A DNA stretch of 64,000 bases from Symbiodinium natans. Its lineage: Eukaryota > Sar > Dinophyceae > Suessiales > Symbiodiniaceae. The translations under genes were made by a program, and so were the position numbers. The stretch covers positions 1 through 64,000 of the forward strand of contig CAJNDS010002224.1 in NCBI GenBank assembly GCA_905221605.1, read 5' to 3'. The stretch's first letter is position 1. The number at the start of each line of letters is the position of its first letter. Shown here piece by piece: positions 57,801 to 58,159 of this stretch. The notes beneath the pieces are model-generated. The model had not been told where the DNA came from. It searched no databases and worked only from the letters and a program-made list of their open reading frames with translations.

Positions 57801-58159
57801 GTTTAGGGTTTAGGGTTGAGGGGTACTACCCCCTGCCCTCTATACTTCCTTCCCCCCCCCCCCCCAGGTTCCACCCTTCACTAAAGCTACTGTTTTAACT
57901 TATTACTGTACTTACAACCATATTCGGGCGCTTAAGGGGCTTATAAGTGAGCCTAAAGTACACTTATACTAGGCTGCCCAGTAGCCTAGGCTTCAAAAGG
58001 GTGCCCTTTTTTGCTTAAAGGGGTTTATAAGGGAACCTAAACCCCCCAAAAAGCGAATAAGGAAACTACTTGGCATCCTAGAATAATTGGCTACGAAGTA
58101 CCATGAACCTCCAAGTACGACTCCTTAGTTTTTCCCGCGCCCCCGCTGTCCAGGGGAAG
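31400..58159 (-). CDS. Gene A: cysteine-rich GCC2/GCC3-type multi-pass membrane protein (many exons)
   Basis: Minus-strand gene read from many short exons between 58159 and the TGA at 31400. Upstream exons (47-53 kb) include motifs such as CKRCGIGTYQDELGSTACK, CTNNTMTVGLGSISTADC and CELCPPGR. These are typical of the GCC2/GCC3 or ephrin-receptor-like cysteine-rich repeats found in large alveolate membrane proteins. Exons below 33.8 kb end the cysteine repeats and add several hydrophobic segments, then a CFRHPNGRYS motif, ICGSDDH and a short polar tail. The 53-58 kb exons encode a region I cannot name. The retrotransposon occupies 34.2-45.6 kb between exons. Joints are proven by frame only at the sites listed as introns; other exons are placed by coding appearance. 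Start codon and full exon set are unknown, and it could be more than one gene. Confidence 0.6.
31565..31646 (-). CDS. Gene A exon: IICGSDDHW segment
   Basis: 82 bases encoding IICGSDDHWAMMIMGG... and a hydrophobic stretch. The donor is AG|GTAGAG. It joins in frame to the exon at 31766-31810 after removal of introner 31647-31765. Confidence 0.75.
31647..31765 (-). mobile_element. Introner B3 with telomeric insert (GC-AG intron)
   Basis: Element 31647-31761 with ATGC duplicated at 31643-31646 and 31762-31765. Family B core AGTGTACACTTT...AAAGTGTAC. TTTAGGG units (31651-31673) interrupt the left terminal repeat. The excised reading is ML-S-IICG in frame. Confidence 0.85.
31766..31810 (-). CDS. 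Gene A 45-bp exon: FRHPNGRYSNLQML
   Basis: A 45-base exon between two introners. Both joints are in frame: M-C across the upstream one and L-S-I-I across the downstream one. Confidence 0.75.
31811..32097 (-). mobile_element. Introner C4 with long telomeric insert (GC-AG intron)
   Basis: Ends CTTGCCAGCGCGGTAACC and ATCCAAG, with AAGC duplicated at 31807-31810 and 32094-32097. About 240 bp of CCCTAAA/CCCTGAA repeats fill most of the element. Minus-strand GC...GGCAAG|G splicing joins VPFM-C-FRHPNG in frame. Confidence 0.8.
32098..32183 (-). CDS. Gene A exon: membrane segment
   Basis: Encodes VASNPGIRLFEVMVLFSAAS followed by a hydrophobic run ending VPFM. The acceptor is the last TTTAG of a telomere-like array (TTTAG|GG). 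The 3' end joins the 45-bp exon in frame. Confidence 0.75.
32184..32306 (-). repeat. Intron made only of telomere-like repeats
   Basis: On the minus strand this stretch starts GTAGGG, consists of TTTAGGG and TCTAGGG units throughout, and ends TTTAG before GG. Used as an intron it links the 47-bp exon and the membrane exon in phase. No other sequence is present. Confidence 0.6.
32307..32353 (-). CDS. Gene A small exon (probable)
   Basis: 47 bases encoding SSPGKEKLEMSWDSL. Phases fit both neighbours (0 at the start, 2 at the end). The donor is CTCGA|GTAGGG, where GTAGGG is already the telomere-like array. Skipping this exon by a GA donor in the previous exon would also keep the frame, so it is probable rather than proven. 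Confidence 0.55.
32463..32562 (-). CDS. Gene A exon: membrane segment
   Basis: Encodes LWLLLCNCVMHMLRRGRDLP... ending ATWR. It is joined in frame to the previous exon across the introner 32563-32780. Confidence 0.75.
32563..32780 (-). mobile_element. Introner D2 with CCCCAAG array (GC-AG intron)
   Basis: Element 32563-32776 with GAGC duplicated at 32559-32562 and 32777-32780. It carries the D-family core (CTAGTTCATGGTTGGG) and a run of CCCCAAG units. Splicing gives PAG-L-LWLLL in frame. Confidence 0.8.
32670..32757 (-). repeat. CCCCAAG heptamer array
   Basis: About eleven CCCCAAG or CCCCAGG units inside introner D2. Confidence 0.9.
32781..32860 (-). CDS. Gene A exon
   Basis: Encodes DMGISCVSGSRPLEQFGFQV and AVLPAG. 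Both ends abut introners with exact 4-bp duplications, and both joints keep the frame. Confidence 0.8.
32861..33004 (-). mobile_element. Introner E2 with telomeric insert (GA-AG intron)
   Basis: Element 32861-33000 with ends CTTACTTCTCC and TTGGCTGAG, and TATC duplicated at 32857-32860 and 33001-33004. Telomere-like units lie at about 32906-32970. Splicing gives FEAA-DMGIS in frame. Confidence 0.85.
33005..33098 (-). CDS. Gene A exon
   Basis: 94 bases encoding TLAITGQMTLEWPQLLLDTF and SYLEVFAFEAA. Both flanking introns have exact 4-bp duplications (GGTC, TATC) and GA-AG borders. Confidence 0.8.
33099..33198 (-). mobile_element. Introner R with telomeric insert (GA-AG intron)
   Basis: Element 33099-33194 with GGTC duplicated at 33095-33098 and 33195-33198. 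Minus-strand GACCCTTGCC...GTCCTAG|G. A related, inverted copy of its non-telomeric part lies at about 45808-45865. Splicing gives NLLQ-TLAITG in frame. Confidence 0.8.
33199..33288 (-). CDS. Gene A exon: membrane segment
   Basis: 90 bases encoding TLKMTYRTPTRETLVFTFLT and ILEIGGNLLQ. Both joints are in frame. Confidence 0.8.
33289..33399 (-). mobile_element. Introner B4 (GA-AG intron)
   Basis: Element 33289-33395 with GGTC duplicated at 33285-33288 and 33396-33399. Intact family B palindrome without telomeric insert. Splicing gives LPFAQ-TLKMT in frame. Confidence 0.85.
33400..33539 (-). CDS. Gene A exon: last cysteine repeat and first membrane helix
   Basis: 140 bases encoding GVGCFECGYNQRWTGEDCRE, then a hydrophobic helix (RVGWGLAIVAVCSCLPFAQ). 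This marks the junction from extracellular cysteine-rich repeats to the membrane part. The 3' joint removes introner 33289-33399 in frame. Confidence 0.8.
33715..33797 (-). CDS. Gene A exon: cysteine-rich repeat
   Basis: 83 bases encoding LASEALDVYKCGSSDACPGG and APGTCAG, the CPGG-PGTC pattern of GCC2/GCC3-type proteins. The acceptor is CCAAG|G; the donor GC at 33714 is phase 0 and fits the next exon. No clear target duplication was found for the intron 33540-33714. Confidence 0.65.
33840..33912. repeat. TA/CATA microsatellite
   Basis: TATATA and CATACATA runs in the intron upstream of gene A exon 33715-33797. Confidence 0.9.
34232..34236. repeat. Target-site duplication TTTAG (left copy)
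   Basis: TTTAG directly outside the left LTR matches TTTAG at 45584-45588 outside the right LTR. The target was a TTTAGGG array, so the duplication is one telomeric unit minus GG. Confidence 0.85.
34237..34389 (-). repeat. 3' LTR of the retrotransposon
   Basis: A 153-bp repeat that appears identical to the 5' LTR. It follows a purine tract and is flanked by the TTTAG target duplication. It presumably supplies the 3' end of the element RNA. Confidence 0.95.
34390..34400 (-). promoter_or_regulatory. Polypurine tract
   Basis: On the element strand GTGAGGGGGAG directly precedes the 3' LTR start TGCGTG. This is where plus-strand DNA synthesis is primed in LTR retroelements. Confidence 0.8.
34802..45340 (-). 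CDS. Gag-Pol polyprotein, copia type, with extra domains
   Basis: One ORF from ATG at 45340 to TGA at 34802. Domains by residue: disordered N-terminus with a short coiled coil near 212-235; Gag-like helical region about 510-745; CCCH zinc finger C810/C819/C825/H829; CCHC knuckle C840/C843/H848/C853; retropepsin-like DSGAT with D965; HHCC zinc site H1463/H1468/C1475/C1478; integrase D1502, D1686, E1721; oxygenase-like H2040-x-D2042...H2105 with R2115; reverse transcriptase with D2394 and YVDD at 2504-2507; RNase H acidic residues D2684, E2723, D2758 and D2807. After RNase H come about 680 further residues with roughly six membrane segments, tandem 17-residue repeats and a duplicated RT segment. 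Usual copia polyproteins are about 1300-1500 residues, so this is more than twice as long. No frameshift or stop is seen, so it may be active. Separate Gag production is not explained by the sequence. Confidence 0.95.
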   Translation of the reverse strand: MDSFTRQRRGSGGRDIEVPAGASEPDYQAALGQEDSEQQPAPVRLGEMSPGMLEQGGVPAEPETPANLFVASPFHSEKVKSEVELLRSRPATLDDDGRRAGIDYDEAALGDSSFLSGGREPDYSLAGHGSRGGAPKLARVEIAGEHAVEQSGEAEEQKPGIVEVQPETGRGWEITGKGRGANPRDGSASTFAGEKPGASDARELIPDSGFSRMEQMMLQVMQENAALRQRLEAVESQSSGLSGGTCVTALEAQVSSPMSFAGNVQSCVAAPRENRLVQMPSAFPGNDFQGSELSRGWFETARVAQPPGMCPPPCGALVGSPTERGGSGQGFEVCRVRHETSVPFMPGIRSPPPRPPSVPLRTLVERDEGWGSGTQTLGQFASFALASREGQGESGYHTPRSVGASGLAGFSSDGYPLSPGGTVIRPPPGPPPMSPRGVQAYGSGHLGANAAECGVMSGGSRGPGYLAGVEDFARGEKGIPSQGVPGSSPTVAEGISSFSAPGAFPEEPAKYIIDLPKLAAADLTTSAVTCGNWLAQTRQVFAGLSPSASVWFSSVEGAANASYQRWLVADPLERLALDPSTVVAHYDAVKYQRVESRAVSLLLSCVPQSFKDELVTNRWMTTASILYRILCVYQPGGSTERAYLLSRLVQPDPCKSFKDAISGLRRWQQDLIRAREIQATLPDPSLLLKGIDAATSSLLALQPMVAFRVSVFRHKSSIDYNPSVTGVTQLVKLIQAECESLAMTVESPPDKKARAAAAAAAAAKAPDPKLPSTSASSQTPSPTVAAVFGEADAGKGKGKSSKGSGSTVECFRFGDGTGCRFGDSCTFRHDRAKARRQSRCLACGQSGHYRPDCPIVPAELRPVLPEGGSPSAKGPPSPKKSEAKPKPKSQPQAKGISEDAPSGSAGARNSEASSASGAKEALFAEAAKLLQGASAKVLRVGEWNIDETWLCSAVSASNLEYALIDSGATNALRFACSEELRGAESIRVDLASGVTELHVNEYGTLLSPVDCQLILPAGYLVSMGYRISWGKKGCRIRHPKLGELEVSVVKGCPLVPRELGMRLLDQYERFRAGSRSVKGLTCSEAGEQLNAKEVKMWLRDQLKQSAAGLLDRVTQVSLLRSVFPGISDWVLERTVVDPEDPFAGCQGVAPWNRRLRRSVDRDTQGSVLLRVGAVGDKWKGPGRVVELRRDFGSDLGIVPVFLQVLKWAQSGVLGGIVASTEEKGFELGSSLSDSEKEAALRKQVSWFRLCLVYMVAQAAAENTACEVTEPREPAGEGESGSGEPPQGLDDPHEIALWALRRAAVKLQMSVEPELSDLKGGPRAAESPPVCKGGQTERAVFFVLEGSFDGLTRPEEVEGLREAYGLYRVSFDQGCLGNLARDSTVLVTSSWDVFESLHALRVPEHIQMPESSRINGSRVWAPGLIGCVKNAWEKCRRSRLEVGDLSERRALLAKLTEEESLRRHRANDHIPFRRGCGDCIAAQGRQRSHWRSRITTLYSLSVDIAGPFKDGRSFDPIASGRDRGRGYKYFIAAAYSIPLSPELRPDLSPPDDLAEYCPSECEQEAAGVGPIADEASEDCSEWLDGVHEQIAGGFSSKALFRRVRGKTFPRVDPLQDGAEFAERKAPGPDLPGNAADGAEEEPKVVTKTLFLGIPLRTKRGSEVMGQVQALVNRLESFGYPVHRYFADRAKELRSHALIQWLRERGIRASFTAGEDPAGNKAEVSVQRLKQDARKLLRVADLPIEFWPFAILHASQRHFVQMAEALGVGQAVLLPFGVWLHARKRLKSGHKKHWETRTVPGKYLGVATDCAGGHLVLIQDGSEQRVLLTNTVYPVDPLTVPKPKFRLTTKTPPGFAVRAVAAKSARWPTGRSSVARFAPGGECVGCLRDFESSEGPKFETGLESGSSSLSEEASDGDLGVTTDEEGFQELQVDGTTVKLLFGDSGVWLGNKLETGDYSTVEALEVLRRCADKLPPPNRRVLGGKGRCAVMGLYNQGGFQGVSRFAKDHGDLVRYLNKFVRAQGCEHPYTTLYLTRNTSTPLHQDARNERVVPVWVIALGEFQGGGLWVESSDGQGPVLRQLPGGDLRAGFVRDIHDNPCTFSGQLWHCAEPWCGKDRWVIAAYAPRGTWKILNEYARELESLGFDSKGLDHLFAAERASISKFNAEGDEDLTSEGLWEVEFPCEVLKPGWREHVLRNHLSSALACKALVKELSCFGNDDVGYELIRTLKSVECQREWYEGLLWDDFVRNSGSMLKALNQDVPLNPEDQTSPAEAFLQTRTVSLAEAKGELVLWIPSATEEVVSLEQTNEAVERIVVSDIERLIQEGKRVTQVPGKAVLTRKAGVGKRRFRCVACGNYIPTGSPDSNNLYASGVESLTVRTALGFAAYRGWAALSADIRTAFLHAPLDGELESEEIIIVRPPSILVDMKILSPNHRWRVRKALYGLRQAPLAWARFRDKSLRVLTFQCDGAWYALQQGVSDDSLWFITKSEIAEDDTERWHGILIIYVDDLLGFASSVILSALFDEIQKLWKLSEPEWIREEAATKFCGLEIQALQRGGYRISQVSYLQELFARYDVTSSASAPLSNWTDPENEQQVQLETVRKAQALTGALLWASSKTRPDIAFAVSKLGQYAVKAPSIVIESGHQILRYLYGTADLWLEYQKPSDNSWLDAPVPRTLNTLELYTDASHAPNGGRSCQAMVILWGGNVLCWESCRQPFVTLSSTEAELVAVTAGIVAAESIGGIIEEMIESDITVSALCDNQAAVRSFAVGSLGWRNRHLRMRAAAGRERIDAGSLVVTYVPGSIQLADIATKPLSRARILQLAELMNMRMRLSPAGADDSIRTVSRLSSSFGSQGSVSPRTLAGLALVAVLSGVRAQPALRVEERIEWILWFFGVLVGLVLLAWAQWFLGLGFRGFWRGEQLRELVGDAVSLGGLEFAAEAQQDFGVGNEVSLASEVESRAGSEGDGSEQFSETELLEAQRKLQERERSSQQVPPTPDVQIGGSNSSQQVPPSPDVQIGGSNSSQQVPPSPDVQIGGSSSSQQVPPSLGVQIGGSSSSQQVPPSLDVQIGGGSRSLQVPPSGVESLTVRTALSLAAYRGLAASSADVRAAFLHAPLNGQPESEEIVTAQSPSISVLNLLDLEDDPTPDDRPHRAVSPRVPVEGQFFLGEGWSSSESESGDSTTEPSIFSVSSGDAAVDEEVWVIHDAEARLAQADEPQPLGVNFRAGHEVLIGTYADDEVSIALQGWSQAEVETIVTGLNEGEWTSFHAMLAQTSNQESQSSTQVQGSQSVVWVVGVGVGLSLVGAFVQLWSVSFVACWFLLLWCRSKGDFAGTFGRIWGVRPRSDRRWVVLLYVLWLVLGGILPSSAEVVTYGDEPVSFGRWDEPTGSSTGVGDVCLEDEQGSSSEEAGSWDWWLWVACVIGIWEIVRALSLRVCRSRKTVQDQAVSAETVPWPLHPGIPHRANILYCYWRAGYVFDVQEYPEAVQSRFYGLLGSHLERRDRDGLSSTDSSD
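35945..36105 (-). repeat. In-frame duplicate of an RT segment
   Basis: These 161 bp match 38078-38238 over their full length without gaps at about four-fifths identity, in the same reading frame. Both encode GVESLTVRTAL...AFLHAPL, including the RT catalytic Asp motif (SAD[IV]R). The copy sits in the C-terminal accessory region, far from the real RT domain. Confidence 0.9.
36103..36388 (-). repeat. Tandem 51-bp repeats inside the polyprotein
   Basis: Five full units and one partial unit of 51 bp encode a 17-residue repeat built around SSQQVPPSPDVQIGGS (about residues 2985-3079). The array ends exactly where the duplicated RT segment begins. The units are close to identical, so slippage or unequal exchange is recent. 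Confidence 0.9.
45420..45430 (-). promoter_or_regulatory. Putative primer-binding site
   Basis: The 11 bases directly after the 5' LTR read GGTTATCAGCC on the element strand. They are not the usual TGG-start complement of a tRNA 3' end. The complement, GGCTGATAACC, has the layout of a tRNA anticodon arm with loop CTGATAA. That would fit priming by an internal tRNA fragment, as known for Drosophila copia. The tRNA identity is inference only. Confidence 0.4.
45431..45583 (-). repeat. 5' LTR of the retrotransposon
   Basis: This 153-bp repeat starts TGCGTG and ends CACGTA on the element strand, a short imperfect inverted repeat. It matches the copy at 34237-34389 with no difference that I can see. 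It lies 90 bp upstream of the polyprotein ATG and should carry the promoter; no TATA box is evident. Confidence 0.95.
45584..45588. repeat. Target-site duplication TTTAG (right copy)
   Basis: Partner of 34232-34236. It is followed by further TTTAGGG units in the same phase. Confidence 0.85.
45652..45709 (-). CDS. Gene A exon-like piece upstream of the retrotransposon
   Basis: Minus-strand reading GEDYIPMVLPGFMSPELC resembles the spacer between cysteine repeats in this family. It places exons of gene A on both sides of the 11.3-kb retroelement. Exact borders are uncertain. Confidence 0.45.
46030..46175. repeat. CAAAAACCT minisatellite
   Basis: Runs of CAAAACCT and CAAAAACCT units, grading into CCCTAAA. 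Confidence 0.75.
46210..46305 (-). CDS. Gene A exon-like piece
   Basis: Open on the minus strand after a CTGAG|G acceptor, reading QPGMKCPALSSRESLVSGQ and on. It holds one cysteine and has no stop. Context only. Confidence 0.3.
46718..46853. repeat. 11-bp minisatellite
   Basis: About twelve copies of CTCTTATATAC with small changes, inside a region with element J arms (GTTACATGGTCCC at its left). Confidence 0.8.
46888..46942 (-). CDS. Gene A exon-like piece
   Basis: Minus strand reads GQINTVTAGTAVCVVCELAL after an AGAAG|G acceptor. The CxxC pair fits the cysteine-rich part. Borders approximate. Confidence 0.4.
47684..47756 (-). CDS. Gene A exon: GCC2/GCC3-like repeat
   Basis: Acceptor CCCAG|G, then NCTNNTMTVGLGSISTADC and GCPQGSG. 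The spacing of the cysteines and the GLGS...DC pattern are characteristic of these repeats. The donor end is approximate. Confidence 0.65.
48190..48330. mobile_element. Family C element with telomeric insert
   Basis: AGCCCAGCAACCATATTCAA ... GGGTGCCGGTGGGCCACC. CCCTAAA/CCCCAAA units (about 48263-48289) interrupt an A-run in the element. Confidence 0.6.
48401..48553. mobile_element. Palindromic element A7 split by telomeric repeat
   Basis: Left arm to ACTAG at 48434, CCCTAAA units to 48520, then the right arm CTATCAAGGACTGCTAGTA. GCATGCC occurs on both sides, but its register relative to the ends is unclear. Confidence 0.65.
49085..49161 (-). CDS. Gene A exon: ephrin-receptor-like repeat
   Basis: Acceptor CCAG|GAT, then 25 codons including CKRCGIGTYQDELGSTACK. 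This matches the C-x2-C-x-x-GTYQ...G-x2-x-C repeat. The intron that follows starts GACC then CTTGGG on the minus strand, the same layout as the introners. Confidence 0.75.
50274..50341 (-). CDS. Gene A exon: cysteine repeat
   Basis: Acceptor GGAG|G, then FDLRGYTHTCELCPPGRSQP. The CELCPPG core is typical of the family. Confidence 0.65.
50815..50902 (-). CDS. Gene A exon: cysteine repeat
   Basis: Acceptor GGAG|G, then SYASSREDPDFLSCQACASG and HYSEQLLGS. A GC donor is likely at the end. Confidence 0.6.
50993..51105. mobile_element. Element G copy, left end replaced by telomeric repeat
   Basis: AGGGTACTTCTATTCTGATC ... TGCCCATGAACCTCCGAG. The left terminal repeat is missing at the junction with a TTTAGGG array. 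Confidence 0.55.
51270..51329 (-). CDS. Gene A exon-like piece, duplicated nearby
   Basis: Reads VLVLANEQSCFGVFSFMD after CCAAG|G. A diverged second copy at about 51396-51423 reads LANQQNCFGVFLSMS, so this short exon appears tandemly duplicated. Confidence 0.45.
51432..51549. mobile_element. Palindromic element A8 with C-run loop
   Basis: TTGGGATGTTCCCCCTTATA ... TAAGGGGGGACATCCCAA with a C-run at 51481-51498 in the loop. Two further half copies follow at about 51605-51663. Confidence 0.7.
51745..51846 (-). CDS. Gene A exon-like piece
   Basis: Open minus-strand reading AIVPFGPHGSLTRPNAAQDL then GFSTPLK, with a GT donor after AAG. No domain recognised. Confidence 0.45.
52018..52110 (-). CDS. 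Gene A exon
   Basis: Acceptor TTTTAG|G, then VTNPVLDAILVDYAASGVAR and AASDEFMCQWLL. Strong codon character; no domain recognised. The downstream border is approximate. Confidence 0.55.
52130..52275 (+). repeat. Interstitial telomeric array
   Basis: About 20 TTTAGGG units with a few variants, between gene A exons. Confidence 0.95.
52398..52497. mobile_element. Palindromic element A9 with C-run loop
   Basis: Family A arms around a C-run (52444-52461). The right end runs into telomeric repeat. Confidence 0.7.
52604..52710 (-). CDS. Gene A exon
   Basis: Acceptor CCAAG|G, then FTGSLSQKLVSADLHVLAPP and VVALLTSLEVNEDAEY. On the + strand the flank GAAC|CTTGGG looks like the start of another introner. 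Confidence 0.6.
52866..52925 (-). CDS. Gene A exon
   Basis: Encodes FPPYDPVAFSQDDLRTMFLA. It joins in frame to the exon at 53119-53180 after removing the introner 52926-53118. Confidence 0.7.
52926..53118 (-). mobile_element. Introner E1 with telomeric insert (GT-AG intron)
   Basis: Element 52926-53114 with GAAC duplicated at 52922-52925 and 53115-53118. CCCTAAA units occupy about 53022-53098. Splicing gives VYVQ-FPPYDP in frame. Confidence 0.85.
53119..53180 (-). CDS. Gene A exon
   Basis: 62 bases encoding VAFWTLSPTINFHSLLPVYV. They end in CA, completed to Q by the G of the next exon. Confidence 0.7.
53402..53510 (-). CDS. Gene A exon-like piece
   Basis: After CTAG|G the minus strand reads ILGQLRKSAAFDMPLAIARP and ANGQTRLQIPSG without stop. 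Borders approximate. Confidence 0.45.
53530..53712 (-). repeat. CCCTAAG block joined to CCCTAAA block
   Basis: CCCTAAG units (53540-53620) change abruptly to about a dozen CCCTAAA units. Confidence 0.95.
53715..53800 (-). CDS. Gene A exon-like piece
   Basis: Minus-strand reading TTRCVPAIAAATPRGRELMQ then MLQKLRLL. No domain recognised; borders approximate. Confidence 0.4.
53823..53965 (+). repeat. Interstitial telomeric array
   Basis: About 19 TTTAGGG units, of opposite orientation to the array at 53530-53712 only 110 bp away. Confidence 0.95.
54228..54342 (-). CDS. Gene A exon-like piece
   Basis: After CACAG|G the minus strand reads NSDLISVAVRRDIFWRPSVY and GKIRGDKWPSW without stop. Confidence 0.5.
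54467..54491. repeat. 25-bp direct duplication (copy 1)
   Basis: AGCGCCCAGTTGCTGTGTAG then CTATC recurs at 54632-54656. The pair flanks a block with telomeric repeat and a short repeat (ACCCAATAAACCCAAAAAGG). Confidence 0.75.
54632..54656. repeat. 25-bp direct duplication (copy 2)
   Basis: Partner of 54467-54491. On the minus strand it encodes DSYTATGR at the end of a gene A exon. Confidence 0.75.
54650..54718 (-). CDS. Gene A exon
   Basis: After GGCAG|G the minus strand reads LALQFFANWNASWFDPARYF. The following DSYTATGR is present twice (see the 25-bp direct duplication), so the true end is uncertain. Confidence 0.55.
55205..55328 (-). CDS. Gene A exon
   Basis: Starts with the retained GTTC duplication and encodes SLHLPQTAAEHAMRDAGCHS, then a cysteine-containing stretch. 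It joins in frame to the exon 55491-55570. Confidence 0.7.
55329..55490 (-). mobile_element. Introner E3 with telomeric insert (GT-AG intron)
   Basis: Element 55329-55486 with GAAC duplicated at 55325-55328 and 55487-55490. A short CCCTAAA run lies at about 55430-55453, flanked by a partial duplication of CGTTCAACTA. Splicing gives YSTI-S-SLHLP in frame. Confidence 0.85.
55491..55570 (-). CDS. Gene A exon
   Basis: Acceptor CAAAG|G, then TYDLDNYNLRSMTPEAIGKG and LGYSTI. The 3' joint to 55328 restores S at the split codon. Confidence 0.7.
55802..55874 (-). CDS. Gene A exon
   Basis: Acceptor CCTAAG, then PIAGCNGGPTRHHVKLSATM and LGWL, with donor G|GTAAGG. Phase 1 at the end does not fit the exon at 55570, so an exon in between is probably missing from my reading. 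Confidence 0.5.
56274..56335 (-). CDS. Gene A exon-like piece
   Basis: Minus strand reads SNRLKLHNLILKGCGVEDP with donor CCAG|GTAGGA. The acceptor is uncertain. Confidence 0.45.
56622..56703 (-). CDS. Gene A exon
   Basis: Acceptor CCCAG|G, then ALVDEEILGGELPLYYLAGC and ERPLESQ, with donor CAAG|GTTTTG. Confidence 0.55.
57131..57285 (-). repeat. Interstitial telomeric array
   Basis: About 20 CCCTAAA units, starting inside a half copy of element I (57105-57135). Confidence 0.95.
57292..57349 (-). CDS. Gene A exon-like piece
   Basis: Acceptor CGGAG|G, then MAAILIREVLGYNASRLPG. The EVLGYN pattern recalls substrate-binding proteins, but this is too short to assign. The reading is also open upstream (FNPGCVRFARR). 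Confidence 0.45.
57662..57738 (-). CDS. Gene A exon
   Basis: Encodes ESYPLTLLGDPVVTELDLLS and RTGHG. It joins in frame to the 12-codon exon 58124-58159 after removal of the nested introner 57739-58123. Confidence 0.7.
57739..58123 (-). mobile_element. Nested introner G (GA-AG intron)
   Basis: Ends CTTAGGTTCATGG and CCATGAACCTCCAAG, with the 8-mer TACGACTC at 57731-57738 and 58116-58123. Inside are a TTTAGGG run (57752-57822), a C-run (57853-57865) and a complete second palindromic element (about 57966-58082). Minus-strand splicing gives KTK-ESYPL in frame. Confidence 0.85.
57966..58082. mobile_element. Palindromic element C' nested in introner G
   Basis: Closely matches 9488-9600 (GCCCAGTAGCCTAGGCTT... 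GGGTGCCCTTTTTTGCTTAAA...). It interrupts element G between its left part and TTGGCTACGAAGTACCATG. Confidence 0.7.
58124..58159 (-). CDS. Gene A 36-bp exon
   Basis: Acceptor CTGTAG, then LPLDSGGAGKTK. The next base starts the GA donor of the nested introner; the joint reads KTK-ESYP. Confidence 0.6.
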
